From CAZIOH01 sp964540815 (lineage in GTDB: Bacteria; Myxococcota_A; Polyangia; Fen-1088), in the NCBI GenBank assembly GCA_964540815.1, contig CAZIOH010000085.1, positions 1 through 29,042 on the forward strand: 29,042 nt of DNA. The letters run 5' to 3'. The position numbers were made by a program, and so were the translations under genes. How positions within the stretch are numbered: position 1 is the stretch's first letter; each line of letters begins with the position of its first letter. The notes under the pieces were generated by a model. That model saw only the letters and a list, made by a program, of their open reading frames with translations. It searched no databases and was not told the DNA's origin. Of the stretch, positions 1-7,740 are shown one piece after another.

Positions 1-933
1 GATTCGATCGTCCTCAGCGTCCACCCCCACAACGATCGCGGGACCGCGGTCGCCGCCGCCGAGCTGGCGGTCATGGCCGGCGCCGACCGGGTCGAGGGGT
101 GCCTGTTCGGCAGCGGCGAGCGGACCGGCAACGTCGATCTGGTCACGTTGGCCCTGAACCTCTACACGCAGGGGGTCGCCCCGGGGCTCGACCTGTCCGA
201 CATCGACGGGATCCGGGCGGTCGCCGAGCACTGCACCCAGCTGCCGGTCCACCCGCGCCACCCGTACGCTGGCGATCTGGTCTACACGTCCTTCTCCGGC
301 TCCCACCAGGACGCGATCAAGAAGGGGTTCGCCGCGCGGGCGGCAGGCCCGCAGGACGGGCCGTGGGAGATGCCCTACCTGCCGATCGACCCCGCCGATC
401 TCGGGCGCAGCTACGACGCCGTCATCCGGGTCAACGGCCAGTCGGGCAAGGGCGGCATCGCCTACCTGCTCGCCGCCGGGTACGGGCTCGAGCTGCCGCG
501 GCGGCTGCAGATCGAGTTTGCCCGGGTCGTGCAGGACCGCGCCGACACCGCGGGCGGCGAGCTGACCGCCGCCGATCTCTTCGCCCTCCTGCGGGACACC
601 TACATGCGCGAGGCACCGACCGGCGCCAGGGCGCCCGCCCCCAGGTCGGGCGTCACGCTGGCTGACGTCCTCGCGGCGGCGGCCGCCGACGCCGGGTCGA
701 GCTTCGACCTGGTCAGCACCTCGGCGCAGCCAATCCGCGGCCTGCCGCAGACCCACGCGGCCATCGTCGAGGTCCGGTTTGGGGGCGCCCCGGCGCTGTT
801 CGCGCTGGGGCTGGCCAACGGCGAAGGCGCGGCGCTGCTCGCGGCGGGCCTCGGCGCGCTGGATCGCGCCGGCCTTACGCGGCCGGTCGCAGTCCCGGCG
901 CAAGGCGCCAAGATCCATCGCGTGCAGACTTAG
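1..933 (+). CDS. leuA: 2-isopropylmalate synthase, C-terminal part (5' end outside window)
   Basis: The reading frame is open from base 1, so the gene begins upstream; 310 codons are visible. LeuA condenses acetyl-CoA with 2-oxoisovalerate, the first committed step of leucine synthesis, in the cytoplasm. The fragment begins within the TIM-barrel end and shows the metal-binding HPHNDRG motif (bases 22-42), then GADRVEGCLFGSGERTGNVD and SFSGSHQDAIKKG, both typical of the actinobacterial-type LeuA. The C-terminal leucine-sensing dimer domain (from about base 640) is recognisable in VEVRFGG and ALFALGLA but looks short, and the usual GNGPIDA-like segment is not seen. It ends in TAG, directly before a small hairpin. 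The family assignment is strong; loss of leucine feedback is only a possibility. Confidence 0.93.
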   Translation, partial: DSIVLSVHPHNDRGTAVAAAELAVMAGADRVEGCLFGSGERTGNVDLVTLALNLYTQGVAPGLDLSDIDGIRAVAEHCTQLPVHPRHPYAGDLVYTSFSGSHQDAIKKGFAARAAGPQDGPWEMPYLPIDPADLGRSYDAVIRVNGQSGKGGIAYLLAAGYGLELPRRLQIEFARVVQDRADTAGGELTAADLFALLRDTYMREAPTGARAPAPRSGVTLADVLAAAAADAGSSFDLVSTSAQPIRGLPQTHAAIVEVRFGGAPALFALGLANGEGAALLAAGLGALDRAGLTRPVAVPAQGAKIHRVQT

Positions 934-947
934 GACTCCGGTCCTTG
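932..947 (+). terminator. Short hairpin after leuA (weak terminator candidate)
   Basis: AGGAC-TCCG-GTCCT forms a 5-bp stem with a four-base loop, starting inside the leuA stop codon and followed by only two T. It is too short for a confident intrinsic terminator. Confidence 0.25.
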
Positions 948-1001
948 GAACCGCAGGTCGAACGGCGCGACGGCGGCGCTTCCCCATCTATAGTCGGCGG
1001 C

Positions 1002-2933
1002 ATGGTTCATGACGACATGCGGGCCGCCGCCGAGGCGGAAGCCCACCTGATGGCGGGGCGGCTCTCGGAGGCCGAGGCCCTCTGCTTGGCCGTGCTGGCC
1101 CGGACGCCGGAGCACCCCTTCGCCCTCAGCCTGCTCGGCTTCGTTCGCATGAAGCAGGAGCGCTGGGACGAGGCCGAGACCATCCTGCGCGCCGCCTCTG
1201 CCTTCCACCCGGGCAATGCCTCTCTGGCCGCGACCCTGGCCGGCTTCTACCTTCAGCGGCGTCGCCTCGGTGAGGCCATCGAGCCGCTCCAGCGGTGCGT
1301 ACGCCTCGAGCCCCACGTGCGCCACCACCGCAGCACCCTGGTCGCCGTCTACGAGCACCGGCAGTTCGCCGCCTTCAGCGACGAGGCGAAGCTGGCCATG
1401 CTGGCATGCCTCGCCGACGAGGGCCTGACCCACACCCTGATGAGCCGGGCCTGGTGGAGCCTGGTTCGGCTGGATCCCGGGTCCGCGGAGCTCCTGACGT
1501 GGTTCGCCAGCGCCGACTACGCCGCCTTCGCCTCCGCCGCCACCCCCGAGCGCTGGGCTGCCTTTCAGGGCAACGAGCTCGTGTGCGCGGGGCTGCGCCG
1601 GTTCATCGTCGCCGATCCCCTGGTCGAGCGCGGGGTGGGCTTTGCGCGGCGCTGGTTCCTCGAGGCCTGGCTGGCGTCTCCTTCCCCTTCGGCATCCTCC
1701 GCCTCCTCCCCTGGGCCGCTCCAGGCTTGGCTGCCGCTCGTCTGCACGCTCGCCCGGGTCTGCTTTCTCGGTGAGTACGTCTTCGCCTCGGCGGGGGAGG
1801 ATCCGGCGGGGCTGCGCGCGCGGGCGTCGGCGGCCGAAGAGGTCGCCCTGCTCGGCTGCTACGAGCCCCTCTTTCGACACCCCGAGGCGCGGCGCCTCGC
1901 GACGCTGCCGGTGGCGCCGTCGCCGTCGCCGTGGGAGGCCGAGGCCAGCTTTCGGGAGCTCGCGCGCATCCAGATTCACGAGCCGCTCAAGGAGGCCAAG
2001 ATCAAGGCGACCATCCCCGTCGCTTCTCCCATCGACGACGCGATCTCGCGCGCCGTGCAGGCCCAGTACGAGGAGAACCCCTATCCGCGCTGGTCGACGA
2101 TCGGGCAGGTGAGCCTGCCGGCGGAGGTGATCTCCGCAGGCAAGGGCAAGAGCGTCCTCGTCGCCGGCTGCGGGACCGGCCGCGAGGCGGTGGAGGCGGG
2201 GTTCATCTTCCCGGCGGCGCGGGTCGACGCCGTCGATCTCAGCCGGACCAGCCTGGCCTATGGTATTCGCCAGGCGCGCGAGCTCAAGGCGGGAAACGTC
2301 TTCTTCATGCAGGGTGATCTGTTGCACGCCGCGCGCCTCCGACGGTCGTACGATCTCGTGATCGCCTCCGGCGTGCTGCATCACCTGCGCGAGCCGCGCG
2401 CCGGGCTGGAGGCGCTCCTCGAGGTGCTGCGCCCGGGGGGTGCCCTCAAGGTGGGGCTCTACAGCACGCGCGCCCGCGTCCACGTCACCGAGGCGCGCGA
2501 CCGCGCCGCCCGCGCGGGCTTCGGGCCCACCGCGGAGGGCATCCGCGCCTTTCGCGCCGCCGTGCTGGCGGCCCCCGACGGCGATCCCGTCAAGAAGACC
2601 CTCTGCGCCTGGGACGACTTCTACACCATGTCCGGTTGCCGCGATCTCGTCTTCCACGCCGAGGAGCACACCTTCACGCTCTCCGAGATCGGCGCCCTGC
2701 TCGACCAGCTTTCCCTGCACGTGGTGCGGCTCGACATCAAGAGCCCGGCCCACCTGGCGGCCTACCAGCAACGGTTTCCCGACGATCCGGCCTGCACACG
2801 GCTCGCGAGCTGGGAGGTGCTGGAGCACGAGCGCCCCACCCTGTTCGCCAGCATGTACAGCCTGTGGCTGTGCCGGGCCGACGAGGCCGCAATGCTCGAC
2901 CTCGGCTGGATCGAGAGCACCGGGCGCATGTGA
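1002..2933 (+). CDS. TPR-repeat protein with C-terminal class I SAM-dependent methyltransferase
   Basis: The protein has 643 residues from the ATG at 1002. A TTG at 945 in frame would add 19 residues, but they are unlike the TPR start. Residues about 5-110 form helical TPR-type repeats (for example LGEAIEPLQRCVRLEP). The middle is an undefined helical region, followed by AQYEENPYPRW, a signature often found before the methyltransferase in TPR-methyltransferase fusions. The methyltransferase carries motif I VLVAGCGTGRE (near residue 384), an acidic end of strand 2 (VDAVDLS), and GVLHHLREP and LRPGGALKVGLYS (near 457-487). It should transfer a methyl group from SAM; the substrate is unknown. 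A TATAGT hexamer at 989-994 lies only 7 bases before the ATG, so the mRNA may be nearly leaderless. The long opposite-strand frame here is a shadow. Confidence 0.88.
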   Translation: MVHDDMRAAAEAEAHLMAGRLSEAEALCLAVLARTPEHPFALSLLGFVRMKQERWDEAETILRAASAFHPGNASLAATLAGFYLQRRRLGEAIEPLQRCVRLEPHVRHHRSTLVAVYEHRQFAAFSDEAKLAMLACLADEGLTHTLMSRAWWSLVRLDPGSAELLTWFASADYAAFASAATPERWAAFQGNELVCAGLRRFIVADPLVERGVGFARRWFLEAWLASPSPSASSASSPGPLQAWLPLVCTLARVCFLGEYVFASAGEDPAGLRARASAAEEVALLGCYEPLFRHPEARRLATLPVAPSPSPWEAEASFRELARIQIHEPLKEAKIKATIPVASPIDDAISRAVQAQYEENPYPRWSTIGQVSLPAEVISAGKGKSVLVAGCGTGREAVEAGFIFPAARVDAVDLSRTSLAYGIRQARELKAGNVFFMQGDLLHAARLRRSYDLVIASGVLHHLREPRAGLEALLEVLRPGGALKVGLYSTRARVHVTEARDRAARAGFGPTAEGIRAFRAAVLAAPDGDPVKKTLCAWDDFYTMSGCRDLVFHAEEHTFTLSEIGALLDQLSLHVVRLDIKSPAHLAAYQQRFPDDPACTRLASWEVLEHERPTLFASMYSLWLCRADEAAMLDLGWIESTGRM

Positions 2934-2981
2934 GGGCCGAGCTTCCGGGGATCCGTCCCAGGCTGTAAGCTGCGGGCTCTC

Positions 2982-3002
2982 ATGGCCACCGTGTCGGCAT
3001 GA
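2982..3002 (+). other. Six-codon upstream ORF overlapping the next start (ATGA)
   Basis: ATG at 2982 encodes MATVSA and stops at TGA 3000-3002. That stop overlaps the ATG at 2999 of the following gene in the sequence ATGA. This is seen directly in the sequence. It could couple translation of a leader peptide to the downstream gene, but a chance occurrence is quite possible. Confidence 0.3.
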
Positions 3003-3598
3003 CCTCCTTCGCGCGCGCGCTCCTCACCGGGCCGAACCTCATCACCCTGTCGCGCCTGATGGCGCTGATGCTGGTGGTCGTGGCCTACGCCTTCGACGCC
3101 GTGGGCCTGGCCCTGATCCTCGGAGCGGTCGCCGGAGCGACCGACAACCTCGACGGGTGGTGGGCCCGGAAGAGCGGCCAGGTGAGCCGGCTCGGGGAGA
3201 TCCTGGACCAGTTCTGCGACGTGTCGCTCGAGCTCATCCTGCTGGTCGTCGCGGTGGGGGCGCGCCGGCTTCCGCTGGTGATCCTCGTGCCCTACGTGCT
3301 GCGCGAGATCTGGGTGATCTCGCTGCGCCGCTATGCCATCGAGCTCGGGCAGAACATCCCGAGTCGGTTCTCCGGAAAGCTCAAGACCGGCTTTCTCGGC
3401 TGGTCGTTCATCCCCCTGTTCGCCAACCAGTTGCCGTGGCTGGCGGGTCCGAGCTGGAGCAGGCTCGGACACGGCCTCCTCCTGCTTGGTCAGGGCGGCA
3501 TCTGCTTTGGAATCTTCATGTCGCTCTGGAGCGCCACCTCGTACACCAAGGACTTCGCGCGCATCTTCGAGCGCGCCAACGTCGGTCGAAAGCCGTAG
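2999..3598 (+). CDS. CDP-alcohol phosphatidyltransferase family membrane protein (PgsA-like)
   Basis: The protein has 199 residues. The full family motif D-x2-DG-x2-AR-x8-G-x3-D-x3-D is present: D49, D52, G53, A56, R57, G66, D70 and D74. These residues bind the metal ions and the CDP-diacylglycerol. Several hydrophobic segments (about 11-47, 76-105 and 155-180) place it in the inner membrane. It should move a phosphatidyl group from a CDP-linked lipid to an alcohol such as glycerol 3-phosphate or inositol; which alcohol cannot be read from the sequence. It follows the methyltransferase by 65 bp and is the last gene before the repeat array. A six-codon ORF overlaps its start. Confidence 0.88.
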   Translation: MTSFARALLTGPNLITLSRLMALMLVVVAYAFDAVGLALILGAVAGATDNLDGWWARKSGQVSRLGEILDQFCDVSLELILLVVAVGARRLPLVILVPYVLREIWVISLRRYAIELGQNIPSRFSGKLKTGFLGWSFIPLFANQLPWLAGPSWSRLGHGLLLLGQGGICFGIFMSLWSATSYTKDFARIFERANVGRKP

Positions 3599-3605
3599 GC
3601 GGCGG

Positions 3606-3801
3606 GCGGCAGGCGGTCAGCGGCAGGCGGTCAGCGGCAGGCGGTCNNNNNNNNNNNNNNNNNNNNNNNNNNNNNNNNNNNNNNNNNNNNNNNNNNNNNN
3701 NNNNNNNNNNNNNNNNNNNNNNNNNNNNNNNNNNNNNNNNNNNNNNGCGGCAGGCGGTCAGCGGCAGGCGGTCAGCGGCAGGCGGTCAGCGGCAGGCGGT
3801 C
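3606..3801. repeat. 14-bp tandem repeat array interrupted by a scaffold gap
   Basis: The unit GCGGCAGGCGGTCA is repeated exactly. On the left are two full copies plus 13 bases (3606-3646); on the right are three full copies plus 13 bases (3747-3801). The unknown middle is 100 N. The array lies between the phosphatidyltransferase stop and the next lipoprotein gene, so it is intergenic. The perfect copies explain why the assembly broke here. True copy number is unknown. Confidence 0.95.
3647..3746. other. Assembly gap (100 N) inside the 14-bp repeat array
   Basis: Exactly 100 N, a conventional placeholder length. Both edges lie in the same 14-bp repeat, so the real size may be larger, smaller or zero. 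Confidence 0.99.
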
Positions 3802-3877
3802 GCGGCCGGCCGCAGGCCGCAGTCGCCCGCAACGGCGGTGGTTGACCTCGGCGCCGGCCGCGCGCACAGTCCTCGTC

Positions 3878-4957
3878 ATGGACGGACGCGCCGCCTCGGT
3901 CCTGCCCCTGGTCCTCCTGGCCGCGTGGACGCTGGGCTGCACCCGATCCGAGACCCGGGCGAATCCCACCGCGGGCTCCGCGGGGGCGAGCGGGGGCGCG
4001 ACCGGAACGGGTACCGGGGGCCAGCACCCGTCGACGGGAGGGGCTGCGGGCCAGGCCCCCGCCCCGGCCAGCCGAGGTGACTCGCAAGGTGGCGGGCTGG
4101 GTGGAACCGGGGGCGTGGAAGCTGGAGCGGCAGCGGGGGCGCCCGGCAACCCCGGCCTGCCCGCGGGTACGGACGCAGGCAGCGGGCCAGACGCCGTGCC
4201 CCCCGCCCCGGCCGACCCCGACTGTCCGACCGGCGCCCTCTTCTGCGATGACTTCGAGTCGTACCCCCTCGGCGCCAGCCTCGCCCCCAACTGGACCACG
4301 CAGCTCGTCAACGGTCAGGTGCAGGTGGAGACCAGTCGCCCCCACCGCGGGGCCAAGAGCGTGCGCCTCACGACCACGCTCTCCCCCGCCAACGAGCCCG
4401 CTCGCACCAACGGCGGTCCCCTGCGCGCCGCGACCCTGATCAAGGAGGGGGCTCCGCTCTTTCCGCTCCCGAACAACGCCTTCTTCGGGCGCGCGATGAT
4501 CTGGCTCACCCAGATGCCGCCCGGCGGGGTGCACTTCAGCAACGTCGAGGCCCTCGGGCGACTGCCGGACGGCACGCTCGCCAAGTACGGCGAGGGCGGC
4601 ATGTACCAGAAGCTCCTGGCCGGCTACACCATCCGCCCGATGTCCGAGCTCGATCAGCCCACCGTCGACTGTTCGAGGAGCGCCACCACCGGACTGCCCG
4701 AGGGGCGCTGGGTGTGCCTCGAATGGCAGTTCGACGGGGGCCACGACGAGATGCACGAGTGGCTGGACGGCGTCCTGCAGACCGGCGTCGACGTGGTCGA
4801 GCAAGCGGGCGGCTGCTCGGTGGCCTGGAAGGCCCCCACCTTCGACAAGCTCTACCTCGGCTGGCGCCACGCCCAGCCGTCCTCGATCGACACCGAGATG
4901 TGGATGGACGACGTGGTGATCCACACCGCGCGGGTCGGGTGCCCCGGCCCGCCCTGA
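3878..4957 (+). CDS. Predicted secreted lipoprotein with C-terminal jelly-roll (ConA-like) domain
   Basis: The protein has 359 residues from ATG 3878. This start is preferred to the in-frame start at 3842 because it places a signal peptide at the N terminus (VLPLVLLAAWTLGC; lipid cysteine C21, an imperfect lipobox). Residues 22-105 are a Gly/Ala/Thr/Ser-rich linker typical of myxobacterial lipoproteins. The C-terminal domain runs from FCDDFESY to MWMDDVVIHTARVGC; this DDFE start and DDV end resemble concanavalin A-like glucanase/laminin-G folds such as polysaccharide-lyase-like domains. No catalytic residues can be named with confidence, so it may be a carbohydrate-binding or lyase-like surface protein. 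It converges on the histidine kinase gene with 20 bp between the stops. Confidence 0.75.
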   Translation: MDGRAASVLPLVLLAAWTLGCTRSETRANPTAGSAGASGGATGTGTGGQHPSTGGAAGQAPAPASRGDSQGGGLGGTGGVEAGAAAGAPGNPGLPAGTDAGSGPDAVPPAPADPDCPTGALFCDDFESYPLGASLAPNWTTQLVNGQVQVETSRPHRGAKSVRLTTTLSPANEPARTNGGPLRAATLIKEGAPLFPLPNNAFFGRAMIWLTQMPPGGVHFSNVEALGRLPDGTLAKYGEGGMYQKLLAGYTIRPMSELDQPTVDCSRSATTGLPEGRWVCLEWQFDGGHDEMHEWLDGVLQTGVDVVEQAGGCSVAWKAPTFDKLYLGWRHAQPSSIDTEMWMDDVVIHTARVGCPGPP

Positions 4958-4977
4958 TCCCCAACCGTCGCCTGCCC

Positions 4978-7032
4978 TCACCCGTCCGAGCGGAGCGCGC
5001 GCAGGAGGTCATCGATCATCGTCGGCTTCGTCAGGTGGAGATCGAAGCCCGCCTCGGCCGTCCTCTCTCGATCTTTCGGTTGCCCGTAGCCGGTCAACGC
5101 GACGAGCCGCACGGGTGGGTCACCCCGCGCGCGGATCCGGCGTGCCAGCTCCAGGCCGTCCATCACGGGGAGCCCGAGATCGAGCAGGGCGACCTCCGCG
5201 TGGAACGATCCCAGCGCCTGGAGCGCCTGGGGACCGTCGTGCGCGATGTGCACCTGGTGGCCAAACGTCCTCAGGAGATCGGCGATCATCTCGGCCGCGT
5301 CCCGGTTGTCGTCGACGACCAGGACCCGGCGCGGCGCGCCCGACGCCGCGATTTGCGGCGCGGGGAGGCCCCCCTTCGAGGTGGGCGGCCCCGCCGTCTC
5401 CGAAGCCGGCAGCCGGATGACGAACTGCGACCCGCCGCTCGCGCGATTCTGCGCGACGACGCTCCCCCCGTGCAGATCGACGATGTTCTTCACGAGGGTC
5501 AACCCCAACCCGAGCCCACCCTCGGCGCGATCGATCGGCCGCGTCCCCTGTACGAAGAGATCGAAGATCCGCGGCAACAGCTCGGGGTCGATGCCGGGCC
5601 CGTTGTCGGAGACGCGGATGACGATCTCGTGCCCTTCGCGGGTCGCCGCGACCTCGATCGCGCCGCCGGGGGCGGTGTACTTGGCGGCGTTGGCGATCAG
5701 GTTGCCGACGACCTGCGACAGCCGCACGGAATCCGCGTCGAGAAACAGCTCGTTCGGCCGGACGTCGACCAGCAACGCGTGCGCCCGTTTCTCGACCAGC
5801 GGAGAGGCCGTTTCGATGGCCTTGCCAATCACCTCGGCGACGTCCATGAGTCCGCGTCGCAGGTCAATCTTTCCCCGCACGACGCGCGCGACGTCGAGCA
5901 GATCGCCGACCAGGCGCGACAGGTGCGAGACCTGCCGCTCGATGATCTCGCGCTCCTTGCCGTGGTGATCCCCGCGCAGGCGCATCGCCTGGGTCGCGCT
6001 GGCGATCGGTGCCAGCGGATTGCGGAGCTCATGGCTGAGCATCGCCAGGAACTCATCGCGGGCGCGGCTGGCGGCCTCGGCGGCCAGGCGCAGCTCCTGC
6101 TCGCGCTCCAGGGTCAATGCGCGCTCCCGCTGTCGCCGCTCGCTGTCCTTGCGGGCGACCGCGGACTCGGTCACGTCGTTGATGATGGCGATGACGCCGA
6201 TCGTGGCGCCCGCGGCATCGTGATATGGGTAGTAGCCGACGTCGATGTACCGGTCCTCGATGACGCCCTCGGCGTTGGGCAGGTGCAGCTCGCTCTCACG
6301 GATGATGACGGGCTCCTCGGTCTGGTAGACGCGATCGAGGATGGGCCCGTAATACCCTGCCTCCTCGACGCTGAAGGCCTCGAAGAGCGTGAGGCCCACG
6401 GTGGGGCGGCCGACGAGCTTTTCGTACGCCGGGTTTGCCAGGGTGAAGCGGTGCTCCGGTCCCATCAAGATGGCGATCGGCAGCGGAGCCTGCAGGAAGG
6501 CGCTCCGGAGCTCTTCCCGGGCCGACTCGGCCTCCTTCTTGGTGCGCTCGAGCGCCTGGCGCGCCAGGACACCGGGCGTCGTCTCGGTGCAGATGATGAG
6601 GACCCCGGCCCGGTCGCCTTGGTCGTCGAACGCGGGCGAGTAGTTATAGATCCACCAGGCGTCTTCCAGTCGTCCGTTGCGGAAGACGGGCACGAGGACA
6701 TCTTCGTGCCAGATGCTCTCGCCGCGCCCGATCACGTTCTCGAGCTGCGTCCCCACGACCGGCCAGACCTCGGGCCAGCAGGCGCGCGCGGGCTGCCCCA
6801 TCCCGGAGGGATGCTTCGCCTCGCCCATGCTGGGCAGCATCGCGTCGTTGTAGAACTGAACGAGCTCGGGTCCCCACCACAGCAGCATGGGCTGGCGCGC
6901 CTGCAACATGGTCCGCACCAGGCACTTGAGCGAGACCGGCCAGAGCTGCGCCGGCCCGAGGGGTGTCTGCGCCCAGTCGAGAGTTCGGATGAGGGCGGCC
7001 GCTTCCCCCTTGCCAGGAAATTCGTCGTTCAT
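4978..7032 (-). CDS. Hybrid sensor histidine kinase (PAS-PAS-HisKA-HATPase-REC)
   Basis: The protein has 684 residues. Residues about 18-155 form the common PAS-like sensor beginning LDWAQTPLGPAQLWP and containing PMLLWWGPELVQFYND. A second PAS domain spans about 176-292, followed by a coiled-coil linker. The HisKA H-box MLSHELRNPL carries the phosphorylated H334. The ATPase domain has N444/N448, G1 DNGPGID (477-481) and G2 GLGLGL (506-511). A C-terminal receiver domain has D574/D575, phospho-acceptor D618, T647 and K669. No membrane segment is seen, so it is probably cytoplasmic. No DNA-binding response regulator gene is adjacent, so its partner is elsewhere. The upstream region 7185-7243 holds a phased array of TGCCGA repeats. 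Confidence 0.95.
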   Translation of the reverse strand: MNDEFPGKGEAAALIRTLDWAQTPLGPAQLWPVSLKCLVRTMLQARQPMLLWWGPELVQFYNDAMLPSMGEAKHPSGMGQPARACWPEVWPVVGTQLENVIGRGESIWHEDVLVPVFRNGRLEDAWWIYNYSPAFDDQGDRAGVLIICTETTPGVLARQALERTKKEAESAREELRSAFLQAPLPIAILMGPEHRFTLANPAYEKLVGRPTVGLTLFEAFSVEEAGYYGPILDRVYQTEEPVIIRESELHLPNAEGVIEDRYIDVGYYPYHDAAGATIGVIAIINDVTESAVARKDSERRQRERALTLEREQELRLAAEAASRARDEFLAMLSHELRNPLAPIASATQAMRLRGDHHGKEREIIERQVSHLSRLVGDLLDVARVVRGKIDLRRGLMDVAEVIGKAIETASPLVEKRAHALLVDVRPNELFLDADSVRLSQVVGNLIANAAKYTAPGGAIEVAATREGHEIVIRVSDNGPGIDPELLPRIFDLFVQGTRPIDRAEGGLGLGLTLVKNIVDLHGGSVVAQNRASGGSQFVIRLPASETAGPPTSKGGLPAPQIAASGAPRRVLVVDDNRDAAEMIADLLRTFGHQVHIAHDGPQALQALGSFHAEVALLDLGLPVMDGLELARRIRARGDPPVRLVALTGYGQPKDRERTAEAGFDLHLTKPTMIDDLLRALRSDG

Positions 7033-7184
7033 CTTCTAAGGTCCCGTGGGCTGGTCCCGCCGGACGGGAGGACCGGGGAAGCATCTGCCGACGGGGACCT
7101 TGGAAGATTTGGACACGACGATCTCCACTGTAATGCTGACGCCGACGGTCCGGTAGTCGTCGCGGCCGCCCAGATCCCATGAGA

Positions 7185-7243
7185 TGCCGATGGGATGCCG
7201 ATGGGTGCCGACAGGATGCCGATCGGACACCCTCGAGTGCCGA
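7185..7243 (+). promoter_or_regulatory. Array of five TGCCGA repeats spaced by helical turns
   Basis: TGCCGA begins at 7185, 7196, 7206, 7217 and 7238, giving spacings of 11, 10, 11 and 21 bases, which are one, one, one and two DNA turns. The array lies 150-210 bp upstream of the histidine kinase start. Direct repeats on one face of the helix suggest a binding site for a cooperative regulator; this is inference. Confidence 0.45.
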
Positions 7244-7297
7244 CCCAAAGCGGCCATCGGTCCCATTCGACAACAACCGATTTGCGACACCCGGAAG

Positions 7298-7318
7298 CCC
7301 CGCTAAGATCAAGCGGGG
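7298..7318. terminator. 7-bp perfect hairpin
   Basis: CCCCGCT-AAGATCA-AGCGGGG forms a perfect 7-bp stem with a seven-base loop. No T-run follows on either strand, so it is only a possible terminator or protein site. Confidence 0.3.
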
Positions 7319-7506
7319 TCCGCGAGGTTGACTCTGATCGGCTCTCATCGGGAGTTGCGGGTCGCCCTCACGGCAGACTATTTTTCGCTCAATGAGTTCA
7401 GCCACTTGGGCCGAAAAGCTGAGTTGGTCTCACCTCGTTACGCGTCTGGTCGGATAGACGCTCGGTATCGGTGACCAGTCGAGAGCCAACCATCGACCTA
7501 GCTGTT

Positions 7507-7740
7507 CTAGAAATGGAGGGCGTCAAGAAGGCTGGTTAGAGAGTGGATCACCGAATCAGCTGAGACAAATGGACCATCCCATCCTCTGCGGCTACCCAAA
7601 CTTCCGTCTCGCAGATAGCCGACGATGGTGGCAGGCTTGGGACTGGCTCCGATCGAATGGACTCCGCGCAGGCCACTGAGGACCACGGCATCATTACCAT
7701 CGACGCTCTCGGGGTCTTCGAAGGCCTGGCTAATAATCAC
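7507..7740 (-). CDS. Small hypothetical protein overlapping the HNH gene's stop
   Basis: A 77-residue frame begins with GTG at 7740, overlapping the HNH stop in the sequence GTGA. The same four-base overlap is used in the gal operon. No family is recognised; the protein has no membrane segment and no clear motif. Composition is less GC-rich than the neighbouring genes. It may be a real coupled gene of the degraded HNH unit, or a chance frame in non-coding DNA. Confidence 0.25.
   Translation of the reverse strand: MIISQAFEDPESVDGNDAVVLSGLRGVHSIGASPKPATIVGYLRDGSLGSRRGWDGPFVSADSVIHSLTSLLDALHF

Larger units (their letters stand above)
7033..7506. other. Non-coding region upstream of the histidine kinase
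   Basis: No convincing gene is seen. The stretch holds the TGCCGA array (7185-7243) and a small hairpin (7298-7318). The part after about 7370 is visibly less GC-rich than the rest of the window. Confidence 0.6.

Noticed and set aside
930..2828. 632-codon open frame on the minus strand
   Set aside because: It is antisense to the TPR-methyltransferase, which has clear SAM motifs. The opposite frame shows only composition-driven sequence.
3606..3801. Possible CRISPR array
   Set aside because: The 14-bp units are directly adjacent with no spacers, so this is a simple tandem repeat.
4714..7182. 822-codon open frame on the plus strand
   Set aside because: It lies opposite the histidine kinase, whose motifs are complete on the minus strand. 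The product is a low-complexity Arg/Asp/Gly sequence with no family, typical of antisense frames in GC-rich DNA.
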